Assembly (NCBI GenBank): GCA_022828595.1
Contig: JAKGHH010000001.1
Coordinates: forward strand, 117,874,999-117,938,998
DNA from: Nelumbo lutea
Taxonomy: Eukaryota > Streptophyta > Magnoliopsida > Proteales > Nelumbonaceae
Direction: 5' to 3'
DNA: 64,000 nt
The notes beneath the pieces were generated by a model. The model was not told where the DNA came from. It was given only the letters and a program-made list of their open reading frames with translations, and searched no databases. Positions 12,901 through 24,900 of this stretch are shown in pieces (positions within the stretch are counted from its first letter, which is position 1; every line of letters begins with the position of its first letter). A program made the position numbers and the translations under genes.

Positions 12901-15900
12901 TGGTTCATGATATCACTATTTTTTAGTCCCCTTCTATCTCCAAGTTCTTAAGATCTGCTTGTTTGGCAAGTTTTAACCCCTGTAGCAGAGCTAATAGTTC
13001 AGCCTTTAAAGAATCACCTTCCCCTAAAGGTCTTGAGTACATAGTCAATATTTGCTTGAGGAATCTCTGATCACACCACCAATGCCTGCCAGACCTGGAT
13101 TTCCTATAGAGCTCACATCAAGCTCAACTTGACTTTGTTGAGACCTGGAGGCTTCCACTCCATCACATTTCCTTCTTTCTTCTCAAAAGTGTGTGCCACT
13201 TAATTCCACACTCTTACTATATCAGTAATCGAGAAACTTTTAAAAAGATCAAGTGTTTTCACCCAATGTGCAACTTTTATCTTTAGGGCCTCCATTAGAT
13301 CTTCTTTTGACCTATACTTCTTGTTGAAAATTCTTGCATTCCTTTCCTCCCATACAGTCCATACCATCGCTGCTCTAACTGATTTCCACATAACCCTTCC
13401 TCTTCTTGTTGGCTGCCCTAGAAAGTTTGGGTTGAAAAGGCTTACTACATCCTAGGGAGTACTCCACCTACAACCAATGAGAGAACAAAAAGATTCACAA
13501 GCAAGGAGCATAAAAGGGCAATGGATCAGTAAATGGGGTAGGGATTCACATCTGCAGAACAAAGAATGCACGTATGAAGGGAGAGGCATTTATTTGGACT
13601 CCTTTTTTTTGAAGCATGTCGCAGGTGTTCACCTTCCCAAGAAAAACCTCCCAGCATAGAGCTTGATTTTTTGGTGGAATGGGCTTGCTCCAAATCTCTT
13701 TCACCAGGAAATTCTCACCCCCAACAAGAGTTTGCACAAGAGTATTAAAAAAGGAGGCATAGGTAAAGGTGCCATCAGATGAAGTAGACCAAACTCTACT
13801 GTCCTCCAAAGATTGAACCAAGAAGGCTGACTTAAGTTCACCAAGCAAACAAAGGGTCCCACACACATTATCCCTCAAACCCCTTCTGAACCCAAAATCC
13901 CAACTCGGTCCAAAGTGACAAAAACTGACAATTTGATATAGGTTGTAACTTGTAGTCAGAAACTGAATAAAGTTCAGGGAAAAGATCTTCCCAAAAGAGC
14001 ACCATAGAACCACAACACACATCAAATCTAATGGGATTAATAAAGATTGGATATACCTCTTGTATTTCTTTCCACGAAGAGCTCGAGGATGATGTGGGGG
14101 CTACCTTTGCATCCCCGCTGTTGTTCATCAGCCCATGAATGCTTTCTATCACTTTGTGCCATAGCATGTCTCTTTCCAAAGGAAACCTCCAAAGCCACTT
14201 TCCTAAAAGAGAAGTATTTCTGTGAACTAAGCTCCCCAATCCTAGACCCCCTTTTCCCTTTGTTTTGCCAACTTTTTCCCACTTTACTAGGTGTAGGGAA
14301 TATCTAGAAAAGGAATACAGCTCTTTTGGGCAAATGGTTATGGAGATTGCTAGTAGAAAAAGGATAAGTTGTGGGCAAAGGTGATTATAAGCATTCATAG
14401 GCTTGTGGATGACGAGTGGGATACTGGACTATGAGCTAGAGCAACAAGAGCTTCCCTCTAGAAATCCATCCATGATATTCTACTTGTGTCCTTACCTTTC
14501 ATCAGATATAACCTATGGTCATGAAACCTTGTTCAATTCTAGGAACATATGAGCTTCACTCACCACTAAAGGATCAGTTTTCATCTCTGTTTAATTTGTC
14601 TTACCTTAGGGATGGTCGTCTATCTTCTTTCTTGATGCCTTCTAGCTCAAGTGTTCTGGCTTTGCCTAGAATTTGGGGTTTAGGAGGGGGCACAGAGATG
14701 CTAAATTAAGTAATGTTTGGGACATCATCTTGCATCCTTTGGTTCTTTCTCCTATGCCTCCTTTTCAGCCTTAATCCAACCCCCAAATAGCCCTGTGGTA
14801 CCTTTTCCTATCAAAGAGATATGGAACAAGCCTGTTCTTCCTAGGGTTAGTGGTTTTGTTGGGAAGTTTACCTTGAAAGAATGAATACTTGTAATCCCCT
14901 TCAAAGATAGGTGCCTTTCCCATAATTGGTATATCCTTTGTACGACTGATGTTGACACTTGCTACCACTTATTAATCTCCTCCCCCTTTTGTTTCTGCTA
15001 TTTGGAAATGCTTTCTCTCTTTGTATAGGTGTAGGTGGAACCCCCACTAAATGTACAAAGCTTGTTCAATTCTACCTATGTCAACTGGCAAAAAAGAAGG
15101 AGGAGAATTATGTAGAGGTGTACAAGAGCGGTTGTTTGTTGTACAGTCTGGGAGGAAAAGAAACAAAGAGTTTTTTTTTTTCAGATAAAGAGAAGAGTAG
15201 GGAAGCACTCATTGAAACCATTACCATCAAAGTGGTCCAATGGGTAAAATCTTTGAGCAGTTTTGAAGACATTTCCACTGATGACCTGCTTAGAAAGTGG
15301 AAGGAGGTGGCTCTCTCTCTCTCCCGGGTCCCCACCTACTTGTGGGTTTATCAAGCTGAACTTTGATGGTAGTAGTAAAGGGCACTCAGGTCCATCAGAC
15401 ATGGGAGGTGTTTTCCGGAATGAGGAGGGCAGAATTATTGCTTTCTACTCGAGCCCAATAGGTACGGGTGATTCATTGAGGGTCAAAATCATGGCTGTGG
15501 TGGAAGGAGTTAAAAAAAAGCAAAGGTGTTGAACATCAGAAGGCTGATAATTGAAGATTTCAAAATGTAATGGTTTTTGTTCTGATGTTGTTTATGGTGT
15601 TGCCTCGACACCTATCATGGATGTACTACTTTTTTATTTAATCAAATTTCTTTTATTTATCAAAAAAAAATCATTGAAGGGGATTCAAAGTTAATAGTGA
15701 GATGGCTGCAAAATGAGACTGGTTGGTGGAACCATGTTAATGAAAGAAGGAAATTCAAGTGGGTAACACAAAGCATAGAAGTTAAGCTGCAGTGGGTAAA
15801 AAGAAGTGCTATTTCTTTTGCTGATGCTTTGGCAAAGCAAGGGGTGGGAAGGGATCAACTTTTCTGGGTTGTGTGGTAATTTGTGTAATCAGCTGTTATC

Positions 15901-18900
15901 TCAGAGAGAGTAAAAAGAGTTTACCTCTCACTGTGGTGTTCCACTGTACCTCCTTTTCTATATTAATGAAATATTTTGTTAATGATCACAAAAAAGGAAA
16001 TTCATTGACTAAATTTGAAGTTAAATTTTAGTACAGCGGTTGTACCATTCTAACTAATCCCCAAAAGTAAGAATTTACATTTTTGCCCAGAACAAATGAT
16101 TTCTATCCACCCCTTCTTTTGCCAGTACATCTGCCAACCCATTTGCAGTTCTTTTAATCCATCTGAAGGTGATATTAAGTTCCCTTGCTAGGTAATCTAT
16201 CTCTCTGAATGTGTGTATAATTCCAAGGTGCTGAATTACAATGCCTTGTCCAAGAAATCAATATATCAATAAATGCCTTGCCCAAGAATTACAATGCCTT
16301 TAGGCTTTGTTGTCTTTCCAAGCATATCAACAAATGTTTAAAAAAATTTTGGCAACATTTTAAATGTTAAGCAGAATCTACATTATTTTGACACAAAATT
16401 TCCAACATTTCTGAAATATTTTCTATTGTCAAGTAACTAGCATTTTTACAAAAACCACCAGTTTAAACTTCAATTACCATAAGCACCAATGGAATTTAAA
16501 AATTGGAATGAAATAGGTAGAAGTGACGAATAGATTGTGAATTATTTGTCTAAAGAGTATTCCAAAATTTGCAATGCAACACTCTTGGGAGTGCGGAAAC
16601 ATATAGTATAGAGGGTAAGTTGAGGGAAGTTATACCTTTGGCTGTCAACAAGTCATTAAACAACCTTTTCTTCTCAGTGACAAGGGGAGAAATTCTTGCC
16701 TCAGTCTCAAGGGCAGCTTGATCTAAAATACACAAAAAAACTTATGCATTATCAAATCAACACATAGACTATATATAAAACCAAAACTATTTATCATCCT
16801 AATACTGAAATCATTAAAAACAAGAAATAATGAAGGTTACTTCCATCAATTACTTTAAGATCAATCACTAAAAGGTAAAGCAGAGTACACTGTACAATCG
16901 TTGCCCCCAAATCAGGGAGGAATCATGAACCTTAGAAGAGGTTAGTAACAAGTACAAAGACAGAACCAAAAGTACTTCGGGAAATTTCCTACCCTGGAAG
17001 GTATACACCAAATACAATATGCTTCTCCCAAGTCAAAACCACTCCCCAAGCAAGACTCTTCCACTAGAGAATTAGCTGCCCTCCCTATTTGAGGTTGCGA
17101 CTAAGTTAGTGCCCATGCATCCACCAGATGAGCATCAAAAAAGACATTAAATTAATGATAATAATGCAATCTCATATATGTCAATAGAGACTGCAAAAAA
17201 ACATATTTAGTAGAAAACTAAGCATTCATCATCCTATTTTACAAAACATAAAAAGGGTGGATGGGTAAAACTAAGCATCAATATGTTTTACGTTGTCCTC
17301 TTGTTTGTGAAAACTTTTGTACAACAAAACAAACAGAATCCAAAATGAACTCTTGATGTAGAATTGAACATTTTATTAGAAACTGATGTTGGATCACCCA
17401 TTCTGATACTAAATTATGTAAAACTGATGTCGGGTCACCTATTCTGATACTAAATGATGTAAAACCGACTGTCCTAAGAAGAGATCAGTTAGGTTAGGAA
17501 GGGCTTCAAGGCTTAACTGTCAGATTAATAAATTTGTCCCAAAATGGTGAAAAACTATGGTAAAATGCTAACTCGGGCCAACCCAATCTGTACCCCTAGT
17601 ACTACCTTAAGACAAGCATAATTGATCTTGTCTCTTTCTTTTTCTTTGTTATGCAGCCATAGTAATGATAAGGTGCCCACGTTTTGATTTTTGTGACCTA
17701 CGTGGGCACGTTATCACCTATCCTGTTGATATAAGTCAAGGCATTCAGGTGAGGCACCCAACCGTGGGTGCCTAGTCAACTAGGCAAAACCTGGACAACA
17801 CCTTGCTATCAGACTTAGCATAAGATGTAAGAACTCAAGGAAACTAAATCCATTTATCTCTTTCACGTTTTAGAACTTCAAAATATACATAGACACTATA
17901 ATGGTGGCCAAACCTACTAAAACTAACATAAATTACAGAATTGCCACTATCATAAGAAAATAATTCCTAACTTTCGACCAATGAGTAAAGCTTCAAACAT
18001 AAACCAACTATAACTAGAAAAATCAAAATCTAAGGCTAGATACACAAACATGTAAAATAACCAAAATACCAATCCTCATCATTATCATCTAAGCCCTGTC
18101 CCAACTATATGGGTCAGCTACATAAATCCTATTTCACCATTCCATTCCATTCGGTACCATATCCATTGTTAAACTAAAGTACTTAAATCATTTATTGCTA
18201 CTTCAGCCCATGTACTTTTCAGCATGCCCCTAACTCTTCTGGCCTTAGCCTCTTCAACTTGTAACAGATCACTTTTCTCTTAAAGGAACTATAAATGGTC
18301 TTCTAAGCCGATGACCAGACAATGTTAGTCAACTTTCTTCATTTTATCACCTATTAGAGCTACTCCTAGGTTCCTTTGATTGACCTCATTTTTTACCATG
18401 TAGGCACAGTTTGGAAGGAGTACAAATACAAATATCTAGAGTGCACAACCTTGTATTTTGTATGTATTTGTATTTGTACTCTTTCCAAACTGAGATATCC
18501 TTTCTAGTTTTTCCATCCATCCATCTCAGCATTTGCATTTCTACCACTCATTTTTTGGACATGCTGTTTCTTGACTGCCGAACACTACTACATACCACTT
18601 TTTCCTGATAAATTTATACTCCATACAACATTACTGTTCATAGAACTGTTTTATAGAATTTTCCTTTCAGCCTAAGTGGCATTTGCTTTTCACATAAGAC
18701 TTTTTTTTTGATGAATTGCTTTTCACATAAGACTAAGAATACAGCCCTTGAATTTTGCCCATTCTGCTCTCGTTCTATGGGTGGTATCCTCCTCAATCTC
18801 TCCCTTGTTATGAATTATTGAATCAAGGTAATGGAAGTGGTCAAATCAAGTTATCTCTTGGTATCCAATCCTAAATTTACCATGATTTGCACTCCTACTA

Positions 18901-21900
18901 AATTCATGTTGCATATATCATGTTTTAGTCCTACTTATCTTAAAGCCTCTTCTTTATAAATTATTTGTCCATAAACCTAATTTTGCATTTAAGCCTTCAC
19001 TAGTTTTGGCAATTAATACTATGCCATCAGCAAACAACAAGCATCAAGGGACCTCTTCCTGAATATGTTTAGTTAATTCATCTATGACTAGTGCAAATGA
19101 ATATAAAATCTGATGACTCACTCCCACAGGTGTACTAACATTGGTTGTTGCACTCTCATACATATCCTTTATTAGGCCATATACCTTTTTAGAACTTCTT
19201 TCTTTCCCAAGAGCCCACCATATTATCTCTCTAGGTACTCTATCATATGCTTTCACTAGATGAATGCCGTATGAAGATATATAAAGGCAAGAAAAAACTT
19301 TTTGGAGCTGGAGAAGAGAAAGAATGAATGTAAGGATTCAAAACACTTTGACGAAGGGTTGGAGGCGGAAGAGGAGTTTGAAGAGATTTGATCGATTTAT
19401 GGTCTCACTAAGGTTTAAAATTCCATAATGTGGGGATGGGTCAATGGGCTTTTTAGTGAAATTTGTTCTGCTTGCGTTTGATTTATAAATTTGTAAGGGC
19501 ATAGGGAATGGCAATGTTAGGTGTTCGAGGGTTCAAGGGTTCATCTGAAATGGGGCTTGGTGTATTTGTTTTGAGGGGTTCTCTAAGTGGGGTAATGCCT
19601 TATCATCTGTCACCTTGTATCCTCTTTTTTTTTCTTTTTAATAAATTTTTGTTTATCATAAAACGAAAAGGCCATTACCAAATGTTGGATTCAGCTATCT
19701 AAGGTCTTGAGAGGGGTAGTGGGTACAGTCCTAATCATTGAATTTTCTTTTTTTCTGAACAAAGTGGCCGCCCTCAAACTGGAACCAATGTTCTAATTCT
19801 GACCAGCCCAAGATTTTAATAGAACACAGTATGGAGATATCTCTTCTCTCTTAACTTCACTACCAACTGTCTCAATAGATGGGTGACTTCCATGGTTTAT
19901 CTCCCTGACATAAACCCAAAATGGTTTTCCAATATACTTGTTTCATGTTGTAATCTTTGCTCAATTATTCTCTCCAAAAATTTCATATTGTGGCTCATAA
20001 GTTTAATCCCCTATCATCTAAAAGCACAAAATACACAAATTTTAGAAAATTCCATATTTGGTCCCTCACCAATTACATACCATCACAAAAATTTTAGAAA
20101 ATTCCATATTTGCCTGGCATATGTCATAGTCATACTATTTTAAATAGTTAGAAATAAACACAAACAAATAAGACTTTCAAAAACATTGTTATCCTTGTCA
20201 TTAGTCAACTAATTCAACATAATTAATGCTTAGTCATCCCAGGCAATGTTTTAAACCGAGTCTAGAGGCTGACCCATTTTTCTTCCCAGGTAACAGTTCA
20301 CCAGTACCACCATCCAAGTTGAATTGGTCAAACCATTTGATCAATGTAATAGATCTAGACCATTAGATTTAAATAATATTTCAGATTTTACACTACATAC
20401 ATACATAATGAAATATTTGAGAGAGAGAGAGAGAGGGTGAAGAGAAGAAAAGAGAATGTGAAAGAGGTGGTTGTGAAAGAAGAAGAGGAGGTGGTGATGA
20501 TGGAGGTGGCACCAATGACAATGGTGGCTTAGATAGAAGAAGAAGAAGAAGAATGAATGAATTTTTTTCTTTCACACTCTCTGTTTCTCTCTCCTCTTAG
20601 ATTTTCAGGTTTGATTGTTTAGTTGGCTAGTTGGTGAGACAAATTTTAATTTTTAATGGTCAAATATACATTTTTAGGTTTGACTAGTTGGTGAGTTTTA
20701 GTTTTCAATAATAAATCATGTTGTTTTGATAAATAATAGGAATTTTATTACTAAATAAGAGAGAAACAAAAAACATACATCAATAGGACATCCCAACCAA
20801 AGGAGTAATGAACAGCCTCAGGACATAATCATAAATTGAACCCTGTTCACCCCTTGCTTGGTTAAACAATCAGCTAGCTCATTTGCCCAATAATCAAATA
20901 ATATTAGCAAAGAGATGGTGCAAACCAAGACCCATCACTTGGATTGAAGGGTTCAACAATTTAACCATCTAGGTTGAACAGGTTTTAACCAAGTCAATAT
21001 TTTGTTTTGTATTGACATGTTTGGAATTGGACAGGACTCGCTAGGCCTCCAAGTGACAGATTGAATGGTTCGACTGTCCAGGTAGCAAGTGAAAAGATTG
21101 GTCCCAAAAGACTGCATCAAGGATGTCAATTCACTGGTAGACCTGTTCATGGGCCGAGCAGGGCCGGGCTTTCACTTGTCACTAATGAAAATATACTAGG
21201 CCCGAGCCTGAGCCCGGCCCTGGTAAAAAGCCCGAAACCCGAGCCCAAGCCCAAACCCCGACCTAATTGAAAAAAAAAAACAATTTTCCCTATTCAAATT
21301 AGAATTAAAAATTCAGATAGTATTTTTTTCTATTTAAATGAACAATGGGCCTACAAGATGGTATTTTTCCCTTTCTGTTATATTTTAAAACACAATTTTA
21401 CATTCTTAAATCAAAAAAAAATTATTCAAATGGACATAATCACATAACTAATTTTAAGTTTAATATTAGGTCGGGTCGGGCCGGGCTCGAGTCAGGCTAT
21501 TTTGACAAAACCCGAGCCCGGCTCGAATTTATTGTGGGTCGGGCTTTTTGGCCCAAATTTAAGCTTGCGGGCCTATAAGCATGTTCAAGCCCTTCCAGGG
21601 GTCGAGCCGGGCCGACCCTTCGGGCCACCCGGCCCATGAACAGGTCTATTCACTGGTGAATGACGCAATCAGTATAGTCCTCAACTAGTCATACTATAGT
21701 AGCATCACCACTACCATTATCATTCAATGGACCATGATACAAATGGAGTGGGGAAAATTCTGTAAGTTTTCAGAATTTTCTGCTTGGGCCAAAATTGTAA
21801 GGCATATATAGAATAAATGAGCACAAGAGAAAATAGTGCCAATCATCAATACTCAAATTCTAGCAAAGAGTGTTGATGAGGGCAGATTTGGCCCTCCACT

Positions 21901-24900
21901 GACATCATGACACATGGCATCTCATAACAGCTGGATGACATCCCAACATCACCTAGGCGATGACTTGCCTTAGCCAAAATGATGGAGTCCCAACTGGCAA
22001 CCTACTTGCCTTTACCGCCGACCCGGGACCTACCTCCACCACCAACCTGGCGACCTACCTCTACCACCAACCTGGCGACCTGCCTCTGCCCACCAACCTA
22101 GTGACCTGCCTCTACCGCTGACCCAGTGACTTGCCTCCGCCAACCTGGCGACCTCGTCTACAACTCAGGCCCCCTAACGTGCACGGATGGCTAGCAACAC
22201 CTCGTCCAGGGCCGACCTGTGGTACCTCGTCAGTACTAATCTAAGTGATCTCGACGTGAGGAGCGACCTCCCTCGAAGGGTTGCCGACCTAGTTGAGGTC
22301 CAGGTGGTGATCTGCGAGATGTACTCGCCGACCAACTATGCATGCATCCCATCAATCCCGGGTCTCTCGGAAGTCAGCTCTCACACCGAATGTTTCAGAG
22401 GAAACCGAGTAAGGCGCAAAGATTGGCCTATGTGCACGACTACCTCCGAGGACTTCGAACCAGTTAGGCACGTCTTCCCAAAGATCCCAAACGTGGTGTG
22501 TGATGCCCACGCCAAACAATGCCTATATAAAGGCCTTACCTCCAACCTTAGAAGGTACATGTGCAATTTAGTTCTCGTAGCTCTCCAACTCTCTCATATT
22601 TAACTATCTTAAAAACTTCTGATTCGCTGACTTAAGAATTGGAGTGTCCACCCTGAGTAAAGCAATCCGAGCACTCTGACACATGTTTCCTTGCAAGTCG
22701 CACCAGTAAACTATGCAGCTAGCCACCTTCAACTAGGGACAGTTCAGCTAGGCGTCAGAGCCACCTTCAACTAGGGACAGCTCAACTAGGCATCAGAGCC
22801 ACCTTCAACTAGGGACAGTTCAACTAGGCGTCAGAGCCACCTTCCAGGTAGGGATAGTTCAACTAGGCGTCAAAACCACCTTCTAGGTAGGAACCATTCA
22901 ACTAGGCGTCCGGGCCACCTTCCAGCTAGGAGTCCAAGCTGCGTTCCAGGTAGAGATTGTTCAACTAGGCATCCAAGTCACTTGCCAACCGGGAGCTGCC
23001 AAAACCCGCATCATCAAGTGCCACTATCTCAAGGAATGCTATCTATCTTTCCACAGAAAAGATGAAAGAAATGAGTAATTTTTTTACCAATGTATTAGTT
23101 CATATGATTTTAAGATCCCTTAAAAATTTAAGCAAGCAAGTGAACATTCAGTAAACCAAGCACAAGCATGTGATGCCTAAAATAATCTATTAAAAAAAGA
23201 TGTGGTGCCTAAAATAAGAACTATAGATTAAATGGAATTAAGCCCTATAAACAACAAGAATTTAAAATCACAGTTACATAGGATCAAAGGCATACTCTTA
23301 TATCATCAACTTATTGATCAATAATAATAAAGGTCCTTCAAGATCATTGATGTGTTCCATACACGATACACCACAACCAGTTCCTTACCTAGTTTTCGAG
23401 CCCTATCAGCAAGCACACCAAGATAGCGTGTAACACGATCAAGTTTTGCATTAGAATACTCCTGCAGGTCACTGGCTTCTTGTCTCAACTCCAAGCAATC
23501 TTCTCTTGCACACTACCAAGAAGATGTGACAAGATTATTTAAGATTTGAAATGATTTTAGAAACAAGATAATAGTGAGATTCATGATGGAAAACAAATCA
23601 ACTACAGTTTGAACCTGTTTTACAATAAGAAGTTATAAGAAAAAAATACAACAATCTGGATAAGAAAAAGCAAAATTCAAGTCCAAAGTAGTCCTTATAA
23701 AATTTCTCAAGTTTCCATTGACCAATGGATGGAATGCAAATTTGGCGCATAGAGCCTCTTTGGCATCCCCTTGCAAAACCATTCCAAATATCCTCCACCC
23801 CCCCCTCTTTTTTACTGTACATTAGGTACAATGTACCTAATTAAAGGAAGATTTAATAATGGGAGAGGGGACATAATTAAAGGAAGATTTAATTATGGGA
23901 GAGGGGGCAGCTTTCTTCTTAAGGGCCTTGTCCATGACCTTTTCTCCATTTCCACTAGTAAAGATAAACTGGTTTGTCACTTCCCTCCCACTTCCAACTC
24001 TGGAATTATACTTGGGATTACAGATATAGACAACGGCTTAGGGATTGTGAAAAGCTACTGAAGTTAACCTTATTAATATCCTTGATGGAGTTCTTCTAGA
24101 CACAGCAAAATCACGTTGCAGCATTTGAACCTTCAACCCTTCAGGATTGTTCACTAGTACTATTTTCATTTCAGCTATCTCTTCCTCATCTAATCTTCTG
24201 CAAGCCTACACCACCTAAAATCGAGGCTTTATGTTGGGACTTGGGAGGTGACACATATGAAAACCAACACAAAGATCCTTAAAAGTGGAAACCCCATTAG
24301 TGTTTTTTTATAATAAACCCTGTTACTGCTTATTTCTATATATTTGTTTTCTTTGACTCACAAGCAGCAAAGCTACCTATTATCTACTAGTCTCCTGCTC
24401 ATTTGTCTGTAGTATTTGGATTTGATTTTTTTCTCTCTTTTGGCTGCTGGTGACCCCTTCCCTCAGCAGTGGAAGGTCACTTTAGCTCATCCTTTTTAGC
24501 ATTTGGCCACAAAGAGAGGTAGAATATTGTGGAGAAAGACAAGAGCAATAACCTGTGGTTAGTGTGAGAAGAGAGGAATGCAAGAATCTTTCAAGGCAAG
24601 ACAAGAACCAAAGAAGAGATCATAGAGAATAATACAATTACAGTGGTGCATTGGGTCAAAACACAAAAGAAGTAAGCCCCCTTAACTATAGATTATATCA
24701 TCAGTAACAACCCATCTTTCAGAAATAAAGATATAGCTGCCACCAATGCAAAAAATGATTCAACTAAAGTTGTTTTTTTTTTTTATAAGTAACAACTAAA
24801 GTTGTTTTTTCTTTCTCCATTCACTATTACATGAAAGAATTTAGTATTACCATCTCTCTCCTTAGACAGTTATAATTTAGCTTTTATCTCTAACCAATCA

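Larger units (their letters stand above)
18060..19260 (-). pseudogene. RTE-type LINE reverse transcriptase remnant
   Basis: Minus strand reads [19 protein letters not shown], then [20 protein letters not shown] and [18 protein letters not shown], typical of plant RTE-clade RT. Further left come [11 protein letters not shown] (the catalytic FADD reads FADG), [20 protein letters not shown], a decayed region, and a [12 protein letters not shown] end near 18,090-18,120. It differs in type from the L1-type LINEs elsewhere. It carries two later insertions: an 86-bp foldback (18407-18492) and a 14-bp LINE tail (18702-18715). Confidence 0.8.
21874..23016. mobile_element. Solo LTR related to the gypsy element at 51-62 kb
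   Basis: It starts TGATGAGGGCAGATTTGGCCC and ends CCGCATCATCA, 1,143 bp. The start is nearly the same as that of the gypsy 3' LTR at 61240 (TGATGGAGGGTGATTTGGCCC). The flanks AGTGT (21869-21873) and AGTGC (23017-23021) are a probable 5-bp target duplication with one mismatch. It holds a TATA box (TATATAAAG, 22524-22532) and ends with tandem repeats. No internal element region is next to it, so it probably arose by LTR-LTR recombination. Confidence 0.7.

Noticed and set aside
20419..20575. GA/GAA-rich tract as a CRISPR-like or regulatory array
   Set aside because: It is a simple microsatellite without spaced repeats. The genome is eukaryotic.
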